DNA of 64,000 nucleotides from Endotrypanum monterogeii (Eukaryota > Euglenozoa > Kinetoplastea > Trypanosomatida > Trypanosomatidae). The notes beneath the pieces were generated by a model. That model was given only the letters and a program-made list of their open reading frames with translations. It was not told the DNA's origin and searched no databases. The stretch spans positions 1-64,000 of the forward strand of contig CM007335.1 of assembly GCA_000333855.2 (NCBI GenBank). Reading direction: 5' to 3'. Positions 1 to 9,490 of this stretch are shown one piece after another. The stretch's first letter is position 1, and each line of letters opens with the position of its first letter. The position numbers were made by a program, and so were the translations under genes.

Positions 1-104
1 GTCAAGGTGCACCATCGTGTCCGACGGAACGATTCGTTTCGCTGGAAGGTACGCTGTGTAGAATGCATCGAGTTCGATATTCGATGTTTTTCACTCGCGC
101 ACAT
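1..104 (-). CDS. 5' end of an open frame cut by the window edge, next to the Gag-like gene
   Basis: On the minus strand an ATG at 104 opens a frame of 34 codons with no stop before base 1, so the protein continues outside the window. It begins about 105 bases after the stop of the Gag-like gene and in the same direction, which is where a second retroelement frame would be expected. A second in-frame Met follows at codon 13. The visible part is rich in Arg, Ser and Thr and matches no motif I know. It could be chance: 34 codons is short evidence. The assignment to a mobile element rests only on the neighbour. Confidence 0.3.
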   Translation of the reverse strand, partial: MCASEKHRISNSMHSTQRTFQRNESFRRTRWCTL

Positions 105-209
105 CACCGCCCCACATTTCTTTGGCAAATGATTTTGCAGCACCAAATATATTATGTGTGTGGTGTGTGGGTTCCCTCCTTGAAACGTCGGCGGTGGTCC
201 CGTCACGCT

Positions 210-1310
210 TCAGTTTTTTGACTCGTCCTGTGCGTCGCCTCCGCGATACGGCCCGCGTCGGTTATCTCCGGCGTTTCCTCGGTAACTGTTTCGTTGGCCT
301 GCGCCTCTTCCGTTGTATTTTGCCGGACCATAGGTATGGTAGTTTGAATTTTGGTAGTCGCGCTGGTTCTGGCTATTCCTCGGGATCCGCTGCCCGAATT
401 TTTGTTCTTTCAGGCATTGTGAAAGCAACTCTTTCACTTTTATTAGGTTTTCTTCAGTGAGTCCAGAAAGTGCTTCGAACCCGGCCATATCCAGTGCTCC
501 GATCTGTGTCCCGTCGGCTCCGAGAATTGGCGCGTATGGCACGCCTCCTTCCAGCGGGTCGCTTCCGTCTCTTCGCGGAATTCGGAAGGTATCACATGGT
601 CGTTTGTGGTGCGCACCTCCGCCCTCGAGCGTGTGGGGGAATCCGTTCTTACTGGTATGTGCCGTTTCCAGCGAAATGCGGTTTAAGTGCGCTAGTCTTT
701 CCGTTTCCGGAACCAAGGGTGACTCGATTCGTGTCAGAATTTGCCGCCATTGTCGCATTCCTCCGGCGATGTTTTTTGCGATCTGCGAATTGTAAGCGAG
801 CAGACGTGATGAGCAGGGCTCGTCGATGAACATGGAAAGCCATGCGGCAATACGTTGTTCGCTGGTGGCTTGTTGCGCCTGTGGCCCCGCCAACCCCAGG
901 AGAATTGCCGCACCCGCGGCAACTGTGGTGGACATTTGGTTTGCTAGGATCGCTGCCTCCATCTTGGCTTTGTACCCCTCCAAAGGATTTTTTGTTCCCT
1001 TGATATTGTTCCATATCTCGTCCCACTTTTCTTCCATGTCGAGTACCCGCTGGATTTCCTTGTCCGCAAATATATTATGGGCGTCCATTACTCCCTTCTT
1101 GTTGTTTTTTGTTGTGGGATCCGCTGCGCCAACACTTCTCAGTAGTGATTTTGTCATACCCCTACAGGCGAAATGAAAATCAGCATCTGTCATACCGCCT
1201 TCGCGGTATATTTTCTTCGTGAGTTCCGCCGTCATCTTTGTAGCCTCCTCTGCGACGAATAATTCGAGGTACCCATCCAGTTCTTTCTCGGTTAGTCGTT
1301 TGTGGAACAT
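210..1310 (-). CDS. Gag-like protein of a probable subtelomeric retroelement
   Basis: A 366-residue protein starting at an ATG. Residues 1-230 are mostly helical in composition with an Ala/Gly-rich hydrophobic stretch around 128-145. The last 60 residues are highly basic and rich in Arg, Gly, Asn, Gln and Tyr, with several RG/RGG-type steps, typical of a nucleic-acid-binding tail. There is no CCHC zinc knuckle. A helical body with a disordered RG-rich tail fits a Gag or nucleocapsid-like protein. It sits at the distal end of the polycistron, behind a GC-rich palindromic leader and ahead of another frame, which fits a DIRS-like element such as the TATE elements of Leishmania (Viannia) and relatives. 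That family name is inference: no reverse transcriptase or tyrosine recombinase is visible here. An ordinary cellular RNA-binding protein is the main alternative. Confidence 0.5.
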   Translation of the reverse strand: MFHKRLTEKELDGYLELFVAEEATKMTAELTKKIYREGGMTDADFHFACRGMTKSLLRSVGAADPTTKNNKKGVMDAHNIFADKEIQRVLDMEEKWDEIWNNIKGTKNPLEGYKAKMEAAILANQMSTTVAAGAAILLGLAGPQAQQATSEQRIAAWLSMFIDEPCSSRLLAYNSQIAKNIAGGMRQWRQILTRIESPLVPETERLAHLNRISLETAHTSKNGFPHTLEGGGAHHKRPCDTFRIPRRDGSDPLEGGVPYAPILGADGTQIGALDMAGFEALSGLTEENLIKVKELLSQCLKEQKFGQRIPRNSQNQRDYQNSNYHTYGPAKYNGRGAGQRNSYRGNAGDNRRGPYRGGDAQDESKN

Positions 1311-2100
1311 TTCTGACGAAGATGTGTCGGATGACTCGGTGGAAATGGAAAAATTGCGTTTGTGTCGTAGTTGTGTCTCCCTTCTTTGTGGGGATAAAAG
1401 TTTATATTTAATACGTTTTTTGCGTCGAGGCCGGCATAAACTCGACTTGGCGTGATTACTTCATATACATGCATTCGGTGACGATAGTCAAGATGGGTGG
1501 AAAGTAGGAGTTCATACAAGATAAGGACAAATTAAAGGAGTACATATTTTTCGACCTGGGGACCATATTTTCCTCATCCGAAAATATCGGGTCACCCGGA
1601 CGGTCGCACGTCACGGGCCACCGGTCCACACCGGCCCGGGCACCATCACCGGGACCGGTTCCACCCCTCTCAAAATAACATTTATCCAGCTCAATCACGC
1701 CTTATAACCACGGCGTATATTTTTCTCGGATTTATTTCTCAACCTCCTTCCTCCCGGGTCCGGGGCCACCGCCTCCACAACCCAGGGGGATCTAGATGGC
1801 ACCCGGACTCTCCTACCGGGGAAAACCGCGGATGAGGTCCACCAGCCGCCTCCGGCCGAACATGTCAGAGGTAGTATCGATAAATGAGCATCCGAGAAAC
1901 ACCCACTCCCTCACAATTCATTCTCACGCACAGCAGAGCACCGATTCAAGTATTAGGCAATATCCCTCCCCCAGACCCGACCCCGCCACCCACCGCCCCG
2001 CCTTACCCCGCGGCACGTCCATCCGAGATGGTCAAGTACCATTCGATTGCCTTCGTGTTTCACACGTCGCCAATGAAACGAGTAATGCTCTGCAGCTTTT
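1311..2100. other. GC-rich leader upstream of the Gag-like gene
   Basis: No convincing gene. The stretch from about 1565 to 1880 is far more GC-rich than the flanks and contains nested short inverted repeats and repeated CACCCGGAC words (near 1593 and 1801). From about 1900 to 2030 the sequence is C-rich and poor in G. Composition changes sharply near 2100 to AT-richer DNA, which may mark the edge of the mobile element. Confidence 0.4.
1565..1660. repeat. cluster of short inverted repeats (hairpin-forming)
   Basis: Bases 1565-1572 (ATATTTTC) are the exact reverse complement of 1580-1587 (GAAAATAT), leaving a 7-base loop. Directly after comes GGGT-C-ACCC at 1589-1597. Then ACCGGTCC at 1620-1627 pairs with GGACCGGT at 1652-1659 around a GC-rich loop that itself contains GGCCCGGG. 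Stacked hairpins in a promoter-proximal or terminal part of a retroelement are plausible, but no function is shown. Confidence 0.5.
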
Positions 2101-3551
2101 ATTTTCTTGAGACGATGGTTTGGTCTTTTGTTGCAAGACAGGTTTTAGTACCGTACAGGAGAGAAAATGGTATGGGCTGTCTCTAGGCGTACCAGAAGAG
2201 GGACGAGAGTAGGAGAAAGGGGGGGGGGGCCTGTATTGCATTGGAGCAGAGGGATTTGGCGTCAGGTCTACTGCTTGATGGGTGCACCATATGGGCTTTC
2301 CCCCTCTCCTTCGCAGATTAGGGCAGAGCAAACGAGAACAAAAAGAAAAAAAACATACAAGGTAGAACGGCTGTTAGCATCATCCTCAGGGGGGATCATG
2401 TGTGGAATAGACTGAAGAACATATATGTCGTGTATGACCACCTACGCATTCGAACGTGAGACTAGTAGGGTACGCTGACGTGTATTACCAAACAAAACCA
2501 CACTTCTTTTGTACACAAGAAACTGACAGGAAAAACTATAAGGATTTAACGATGCATGATTTTCTCTGGTATCGGGAAAGTTTAATACCAACATTGGCGA
2601 TATTTAGTCCTGCACTTGAGGGTCGCCATAAAAAAGACACAGAAAAAAGACCTCAGAAACACATAAATCACGTATACCGAGGTCCAACAGAGAGTGATAC
2701 CACACGATCGGCCCTATGGGATTATTGTATTACCCTTCTAGGATGATGCTCTCCTTGGCGTCTGCTTTACAGATCACTCAGGTCATATCTAGAAGAAATT
2801 ACGAGAGAAGATGAGAGGAAGCTTTCAAATTGCACAAGATCTTACGTTTGCAGCAACCTCCAACTACAGTCAGTAATGACGGGCATTGTACAATATCAAG
2901 GCGCGTTTTATTTTTTTGAAGTGCACTTAACTGCTATACATTGAAGGACAGTGACCAGACAAATGGCGCCTAGGTACACAAACGTTCATTGTCGACGACG
3001 CCAAAGGTTTGATTATTGTTTGTCCCCGCATAAACAACGTGAGTCATGAAGAGGTTTACAATACGGATGACTGTATCCTCGCGCACGCAGCGCAGAGGCG
3101 GGAAAAAAATTCTTGAGCAAATGCCTGACGCCACTAAATCCCTACATACACAAGACCTAGTGATCCGCGATTGCTTATCCTGCTGCCCTTTCCACCAGCT
3201 TCCACGACGCGTTTGAGCGTTCAAAGAGGTCGTTATGGACTCTTGATCCCACCATATACGGATATTTTATTTCAGGAAACCGAAATAAGCTCGTGTTCGT
3301 CGGAGTGAGAAGAAAAAATTTTGGCAGCCACCAGTAGTAGTTTAATGAAATTTTAAAACGCTCACTGTCCAACTGGAGACCTGACATAAATGCATGATTC
3401 CGTTTCCAGCAGACCCACAGCACATTAAGGTCGAAATGTGTATAAGATGTTTTCCATCGATCGAGAACTACTCGCAGAGCTGTCTTACCCTTTAGTAACA
3501 CTAGCGTCATTAATTACCTTTATGATGAACCACACGACACTCGGTGGGAAA
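2101..3551. other. AT-richer spacer, no supported gene
   Basis: Composition is AT-richer than both flanks. A poly-G run of 12 lies at 2219-2230. The longest ATG-started frame of interest is 111 codons on the minus strand (3175-3510); it is unusually rich in Trp, Phe and Tyr and matches nothing known to me, so it is not called. The region may be decayed element DNA or 3' UTR. Confidence 0.4.
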
Positions 3552-4275
3552 CCGACAAAGCGATTCAGGTAGACGGCAGCAGCACACATGTCCTCCTGCC
3601 CACTTGCGGCAATACGCTCCGCCGCACAGAGCACTGACCACCGCTGCTCGAATCTGGCCATGTGTGCGACTCGCTTTCCTTGCCCTTGCAGCGTCGCCTC
3701 CCACCTCTACACACACACATACACAAACACACACACAAACATACACATACAAACACACACACACACACACACACACGCAGTCACACACACACACACGCAG
3801 TCACACAGACACGCGCCTGGTTTCCAGAAGCACCGCAAACCAAGTCCAGTACAGACCCCCGAGAGCAGATGCCGCCTCTCAGACAAGGCGCAGGCTTGTG
3901 TCGAAGATCCAAGCCTAGGAACTAAGAAAGCCGGTAGTGTCGGGCGTCACCGTGCTCAATCCAAGCTCTACAGCCGTACCTCGAGGACAGGGATTGTAGA
4001 CTCTCTGCTGTCGCCGCCGCCCCTACCCCCGCGTTCAAGCACACACCGAGGGCCTACTTACACGGTGACAGACCTACAGTAGTGATCCGGGGCCCAACAA
4101 CGGCGTCTGCTCACGAAATCCCCACAGATAAAGTAGCAGAACGGAAAAAAAAAAGTCCACTGCCGAGGCGCGGGCCTCGCTTGCCTTTGCCTCCCTGCGT
4201 GTGTCTGTGGGGTGGAGAGAAGAGGATCAAGGGACTTTGTGGAGGACAGGGGTGAAGAGTTAAGCAAAAGCAGAA
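3552..4275 (-). repeat. dispersed 724-bp repeat, copy 1
   Basis: This block recurs at 46707-47412 in the same orientation. By eye the two differ by about six substitutions and an 18-base gain here of an extra (AC)n-GCAGTC unit, so identity is about 99%. Homology starts abruptly at CCGACAAAGCG and ends abruptly at GCAAAAGCAGAA on the plus strand. An internal (CA)n tract lies at about 3711-3810 and a 10-A run near 4144. It ends 73 bases from the stop of the glycosyltransferase gene, so it sits in that gene's 3' UTR. Position and size resemble the SIDER retroposons found in Leishmania 3' UTRs; I cannot confirm the 79-base signature, so that label is inference. Confidence 0.8.
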
Positions 4276-4348
4276 CTGGAAGGGGTCAATGCGACAACGC
4301 TGGATACCACACTTCGCCCAGGTTGCAAAAACGGCAGTGAATCCGACT

Positions 4349-6190
4349 CTAGCTGTGAAAAGGACTGGGACATAGGTCGGCGAATAAGATTTTTTGAACG
4401 CCGTCGGCATACCACAGCTGGATGTTCAATTTGTTTAATACCGCCATGGCAGCTGTGAAGGCTTTGTTGCTGTGTCTAGCCGCGAAGTACCAGGCGAACC
4501 AACGACGGTACGTTATATAGAGCTCGCGCTTAGAGCCGGCAGCAAAGTGAAGAAAGGAGGGGAAAACAAGTCGTGGGGTTGAACTTGAACAGCTCTTTGA
4601 GATTGACGTGTTGAGGAGTCGGAGGTCAATGCAGCGCGGAAAGATTTCGCAACCCAACAGGGGAGGCGTGATGAGCGCACCGGAACGGACGGCTGTTAGA
4701 TCACGGGATGGAACACTGTCGCACCCTTTGTCACGGTAGCTATAGAAGAAAGGGGTAAACTTGCCAAACCCCTTTCGGTATCGCAGATGTGAGGTAAGCA
4801 TGAACTCTGTGTTACGGTCGATCGCCATAAGTCCAACAGGCAGTCCGAGCGGGTCGCGTACGAGTCTACCGTCTTCCTGGTGCCCATCCGTAAATAAAAG
4901 GCCTCTGTTGATCTCGAAGATACGTGAATGATACCGCAAGATACCAATGATGGATTGATCGCAAAACCATTCGCCCTTTGTGGGAGCCTTCTGCTCTCTA
5001 GCGAATCGTAGCACTCCTTTAGCCAACTCCCGCAGCGCCCACACACGGGAGACGTGCATGCCGGCGTTGAGGTAGTGCGCCGGGTTTCGGCCCTTGGTAA
5101 TGGCGCCGTCGTAAAAAAGTGTGCTATTTGGCGCACGCAGGAAACTCGTGCCTTCCAGGGACGTGTTAAGCAAACGGTGACCAATACCGTCCCCAAAAAA
5201 GGTATCGTACTTTTTTTTAAAACTCTCCAAGGTCTCCTTAGACGCAACAGCTGCGGAACTGAGAGAGAAGGAGGACGCGCCGTTGCGAGCGGCCGCAATC
5301 AGGTGCTGCAGGACATAGTCGCCGGCGAAACAATTAAAGAAGCGGTCGGATGGTTGATAATAGTAGCAATCATCATCGGCGTTGAAGATGATCGGCGCAA
5401 CCTGCATACGCAGTGGATTCCGCCCTGGCAATTGAGGATGCAGTGCGTCTATATCTTCGGGCGCCAGCGCTCCTCCATAATCCTCCCAGGCACGCACGGC
5501 AGCAAGATCGAGAGCCGCCTCCGTGGCAGGAGAATACCGTGCAAACTTCTGCAAGAATGGCAGCACGTCAGTGCCTGTCCACGATACGTCTGCATCGAGT
5601 GTCACAACAATATCCTCGTCGCGTAAGCCCTCTTTGTCAATATATTCTAGATAGCGCTCGAACCGCCACACATGAGAGTAAGGAGAACCCGACCCAAGGA
5701 TTTTTAGCGGAACTCCAGCGAGCGCGCACGATGCTGTGAGCATGCACAAGCTCCAGTCCGTCTTGTTCGTGACGGTAATGAAGTGAATTTGTATCGGGGT
5801 ATAGTACATATGATCCGCGCTGCTATGATGTTGTAGGTATGCGTTGATGTCTTCTTGTAATTTCAGATTAGGATCATGGTGCGAGCGTGCGCGGCTGTGC
5901 GCTAACAACTCATTGCGCCACGCTGCGGCCAGTTGGCTTGAATGGAAAAAAGTGAGCACAGACCCGCAGTGGAGTGGACTCAAGATTGAGGTTGTTACCA
6001 CGATTGCAGCAGCAGCAAGAGCTAAAAACAGCGCTAGCAGGAGTGTTGAGAGCAGAAATCGCCATATGCGAACGAGGTCCTGCTCACAAGAGGGGCCTAT
6101 ATTTTCATGCTGTAAGAATAAACACTGGTTCACTGCAAGTCCTGTATTGTTACGCATCCTACCTAGCGGCTTTTGTGAGACTCGTACCAT
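4349..6190 (-). CDS. Type II membrane glycosyltransferase, PLOD/ESAG3-like
   Basis: A 613-residue protein from the first ATG (6190). Residues about 44-66 form one hydrophobic segment after a short basic N-terminus, as in a Golgi/ER type II signal anchor. The lumenal part has the fold signature of the PLOD1-3/procollagen glycosyltransferase-like family: a segment around residues 160-205 with LKILG and RFERYLEYI, leading into a D-A-D metal/nucleotide-sugar motif (D199-A-D201), then a stretch with NADDDCYYYQPSDR and a conserved FNCFAGDYV. Trypanosomatid ESAG3-type proteins carry this domain. The acceptor is unknown; a role in surface or secreted glycoconjugate synthesis is inferred from the family. 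A candidate spliced-leader acceptor lies at 6271. The 3' UTR carries the dispersed repeat. An uncharacterised glycosyltransferase of another family is less likely. Confidence 0.75.
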   Translation of the reverse strand: MVRVSQKPLGRMRNNTGLAVNQCLFLQHENIGPSCEQDLVRIWRFLLSTLLLALFLALAAAAIVVTTSILSPLHCGSVLTFFHSSQLAAAWRNELLAHSRARSHHDPNLKLQEDINAYLQHHSSADHMYYTPIQIHFITVTNKTDWSLCMLTASCALAGVPLKILGSGSPYSHVWRFERYLEYIDKEGLRDEDIVVTLDADVSWTGTDVLPFLQKFARYSPATEAALDLAAVRAWEDYGGALAPEDIDALHPQLPGRNPLRMQVAPIIFNADDDCYYYQPSDRFFNCFAGDYVLQHLIAAARNGASSFSLSSAAVASKETLESFKKKYDTFFGDGIGHRLLNTSLEGTSFLRAPNSTLFYDGAITKGRNPAHYLNAGMHVSRVWALRELAKGVLRFAREQKAPTKGEWFCDQSIIGILRYHSRIFEINRGLLFTDGHQEDGRLVRDPLGLPVGLMAIDRNTEFMLTSHLRYRKGFGKFTPFFYSYRDKGCDSVPSRDLTAVRSGALITPPLLGCEIFPRCIDLRLLNTSISKSCSSSTPRLVFPSFLHFAAGSKRELYITYRRWFAWYFAARHSNKAFTAAMAVLNKLNIQLWYADGVQKILFADLCPSPFHS

Positions 6191-7179
6191 CCTTGATAAC
6201 CTGGAGGTGATACTGCACCTTCCTCCACATTGAGGCAAAGCCGGTGGATGTACAAACTATTGCGCGAAAACTGGGGAGAGTGGAGTTGGCTTGAATGAAG
6301 GCGGGAGTGTCAGAAGATGGAAGGAAGGTGAGAGAGAAAAGCAGTACTCAAAAGGGTGACGGTGCACTAACGATAGAAGGATGTGTTGTTGAGTATATGT
6401 CCAACATGCATTTGGGGGTAGGGGGAGTATATACCAGCCTAAGTGTATGAAAAAAACATTTACGCACAAACCAAGGACGAGACAAAGCGGAGGGGAAAGG
6501 ACTGGCTGCGGGCGACGAGCACTGACCTCACTTCCTCCTCACCTAATTGTTTTACTTCAGTACCTGTATCATTACCTTCGCTGCAGAAGCCCCGAAGAAA
6601 AACGTGTTGAACACAAGTAGAAAGTGAGGAGACGAGTGACGACTTTCGGGGGTGAAGACAGGCTGACCAAAATATTTAATAACACTACGAGAAAAGAGCA
6701 AGAGCAGGGAAAACTGGGCATCGATAAAGGGATAAGCCATATGACACGCGATCGGGGGCTTTATTCTTTGTAGGGGAGAACCTTCCCATTAAAGATCTCA
6801 ATCCGGGTTTTGAAATGCAAGAGTGCCACACACACATAAATACACACAGACACACAGACATGTGCACACATATGGCTTTTTTAAAGGAAAGGCAGCCCTC
6901 GTCACCTGTGAGCTATTGTCTCGCACCCAGTACGCAACTCTACCGCAACCATACTGCGACGTTGTAGCTCTCTTCACGGTGCTCTCCCTCTCTGTCATTT
7001 GTTCCAATTTGATGGTTGTCCACCAAACCCAAGTATTTTCCTTCGACTTTGTGTAGCAGCTCTCAGGCACTGTCGTGTTCTCGTGTGGAGAGGAACAAAA
7101 AGAGAAAGAAGTCCCCATTACAGGGGAGCAGTGAAGGAGCAAGGAGCCTTGCTGGGAGGCGGAGGGAAGAAAGGGAAAT
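6191..7179. other. Intergenic spacer, no gene seen
   Basis: Holds the 3' UTR of the nucleoside phosphatase and 5' UTR of the glycosyltransferase. Apart from an AC-rich patch near 6825-6870 and purine-rich tracts I see nothing coding or repeated. Confidence 0.5.
6271..6289 (-). promoter_or_regulatory. Candidate spliced-leader acceptor of the glycosyltransferase gene
   Basis: On the minus strand CCAACTCCACTCTCCCC is followed by AG (plus bases 6271-6272), about 80 bases before the ATG. An additional upstream ATG lies between this AG and the chosen start. Confidence 0.4.
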
Positions 7180-8457
7180 TCAATCCATTTGTAGCACGGA
7201 GGACAGTGAAAACCCCAGAGACCAGGAGATCCCTATGCCCTTGATGTGGTTGGGCACTTGAAGGGCTGTGTCATCGCTAAGACCTAGCCCGTGTGTCAAA
7301 AAAGTGTATAAGTAAGCGAACTCCATACAGGCTGTTTCTGTGGAGGGCAAACCCTGGTCCCACGATGTCAGCCGACAGACCTTCTGCCCGACTTCCTTGT
7401 ATGAAGAGACGTACACTGGGCCCTCCGTTTCACGGAAGTGGTGGAGACGGTCGTAGAAGAAAGAAAACACGTATATAGGATGCGGGTGAGACGGCAACGG
7501 TGGTTGTGGGACCCCGCGTGCGCCACAGGCATTAAATTTGCAAGCCGGCTTTGTGATAACGTGCTCACGAAACAAACCTGCACATACATCGAAATCAGCG
7601 GCATCGCCGTTCTGCAGCACCACGTCATTCAGCTGATGCGTGTGCCCTCTTGAGAAGCACGAGAAAGACGACGTTCCGTTCACCTTGGCAAAAGAACTCA
7701 TCAGCTTTTTTTTTGCCTCGTTGAGCCCGAGACCGAGGTAACTGTGCTGATACATGGCGATAGTTCGCACTGGTGTGCGCAACTTGTGAGCGTAGTTAAA
7801 CGGCAGCCACTCGCCCGAGGTACTCGCTGTCTCAAAGACTACCTGGGTAGAGGCACCGCCCATGTCGATGGTGGCGACAGTGGCGCCTTCCGTGTCGAGC
7901 CTCTGGAGGAGGTAATTCACGGTGAGCCACCCATAGACACCCTCCTGTTCGCCAGAAAGGACTGCGGCACCACGTGACTGAAACGGAGATTCGCGGAGTG
8001 TCTGCTGAGCTACGTTAAGAAGAACGCGCTGGTGGGCTTCAGAAAGGAGTCGAAGTCCGGCCGTGGCTCTGAGGGCGACGGCGGTGCAATGCCGGTAACC
8101 CTGCGGAACCAGCCCCTCCGCAACGCTCAGCAGACCCTTGAGCGACTGTGTGGCGGCGTCTGGGTTGTTGGCGTACGAAGAAAGCCCTGGTTCTACACGA
8201 GCGAAGCGATCTCTCAGAAGTACCAGACCGCTTTTGATGCGCTCATACTCGAATACGTGAACACGCGAGCCAGTACTGCCGGCGTCGATGACGATATCAT
8301 ACATTTTTGCAGACGGTGAGCCACAAGGAGCAAACGCGATACTTTTATAGAAAATAATGCTGAGGAGAACGATAGCGCCAAGCACTAGTGCAATGATGCA
8401 GCGTAATCGTCTCCATTGCTGGAATATGCGCCGTACAAAATATTGTCGAATCCACAT
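7180..8457 (-). CDS. GDA1/CD39 family nucleoside di-/triphosphatase
   Basis: A 425-residue protein with an ATG start at 8457. A basic N-terminus is followed by a single hydrophobic anchor (about residues 20-37), giving a type II Golgi or secretory topology. All apyrase conserved regions are recognisable: ACR1 DAGSTGSR (58-65), ACR2 ALRATAGLRLL (128-138), ACR3 GEQEGVYGWLTVNY (169-182), ACR4 DMGGASTQ (198-205) and a C-terminal ISWSLG-type ACR5. The ACR3 Glu and ACR4 Asp/Gly/Ser/Gln core are intact, so the enzyme should be active on nucleoside di- or triphosphates. Family members remove GDP or UDP made by glycosyltransferases in the Golgi, which suits the neighbouring glycosyltransferase, though no operon logic applies here. 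Only one anchor is visible, against two in plasma-membrane CD39. Confidence 0.93.
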   Translation of the reverse strand: MWIRQYFVRRIFQQWRRLRCIIALVLGAIVLLSIIFYKSIAFAPCGSPSAKMYDIVIDAGSTGSRVHVFEYERIKSGLVLLRDRFARVEPGLSSYANNPDAATQSLKGLLSVAEGLVPQGYRHCTAVALRATAGLRLLSEAHQRVLLNVAQQTLRESPFQSRGAAVLSGEQEGVYGWLTVNYLLQRLDTEGATVATIDMGGASTQVVFETASTSGEWLPFNYAHKLRTPVRTIAMYQHSYLGLGLNEAKKKLMSSFAKVNGTSSFSCFSRGHTHQLNDVVLQNGDAADFDVCAGLFREHVITKPACKFNACGARGVPQPPLPSHPHPIYVFSFFYDRLHHFRETEGPVYVSSYKEVGQKVCRLTSWDQGLPSTETACMEFAYLYTFLTHGLGLSDDTALQVPNHIKGIGISWSLGFSLSSVLQMD

Positions 8458-8877
8458 GTGACGCGGTGGAGTAGCGCGCAGTTTTGGAGTTAAGAAACAC
8501 TAAGCGAACACTCGGCGATTATGAGCCCACAAAGAAACGGGGAAAAGGAGGCACTGCGTACCTGGCGTAGTGAGGACGTAAAGAAACGAGCTGCGTGATG
8601 AATGAAGAGCGTGAGCAAGGATCATAAAAACGCATCGAGACAAGGTGACAGTAGCAAATCTCTTTTCGGGAAGTAGTTGGTTTAAACGTGTAACGATCGT
8701 GGTCGTACTAGACAATAGAAATGTTACAATGAAAAGGAAATAGTCTTTACCCTCTGACTAAGATTAAGACGAGGGTAAGTGGGGTATCAACCGGCATTTC
8801 CACCCGCTCTTCGCATAGCCTTCACATTTGTGCTCCACTAAAGTGGAAGCAATGCCGCGGTCTAAATATTTTGAAAT

Positions 8878-8908
<31 letters not shown>

Positions 8909-9490
8909 GTAAACCTACGCTGCGTCCACAAAAGGAGAACTATACAACAGAACAGCGTTGTCCTTTATAGACTTGGCTCTTTTTCCCATCCGAAACATAA
9001 CCCCTTTTTCCTCACGCATGCGCAGTAGGTAATCCTGCTGCGCTCATCAGTAACTATACAGGCATGAAAGCAGGAAAAAAACTCCTCCTCTTCGCACTCT
9101 CCCTCAGAACGATGAGGTGACCAGGAAAGATAGAGTGGGAGAGGGAGGGGGGGGGAAGAGGAGGGGAAGAGGAGAAGAGGAGAGGAGGAGAAGAGCAAAA
9201 GGAGGAGGGGGAGGAAGATGATGAGGGGGAGGGGAGGGGAGGGGAGGGGAGGGGAAGAAAAAGCCAACACAGAAGTGTTGATTAGAACAAATCACAGATG
9301 GGGGAGAAGAAGCCGAAAGAAGCGCAGTGGCGCGACTCGAGTGAAGGTTGTACAGGGTCAAAGCACGCACGGACGCATACCAGCACACTTCCCGGGAGAA
9401 AGGAAGCCATAGAAGCTCTGTGGAGGGCGCCCGCTGTTATGGCTGCTGGGACGAGGGGAGACAGGGCTTCACAAGGCGAACTCTGTGGAT
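8458..9490. other. Intergenic spacer with microsatellites
   Basis: No gene seen. Contains (TA)n at about 8878-8908 and a purine-rich block 9120-9260 that ends in tandem GGGGA pentamers (about 9225-9255). Confidence 0.5.
9225..9255. repeat. (GGGGA)n tandem pentamer
   Basis: About six GGGGA units inside a longer polypurine tract. G-runs spaced by single A could form a G-quadruplex. On the coding strand it is a TCCCC polypyrimidine tract downstream of the LOG-family gene's stop in the direction of transcription. Confidence 0.7.

Noticed and set aside
210..1310. Reading the Gag-like protein as a viral nucleocapsid (RNA virus integration)
   Set aside because: No viral polymerase or glycoprotein sequence accompanies it, and the hairpin leader plus subtelomeric position fit a retroelement better. 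No specific viral family motif is visible.
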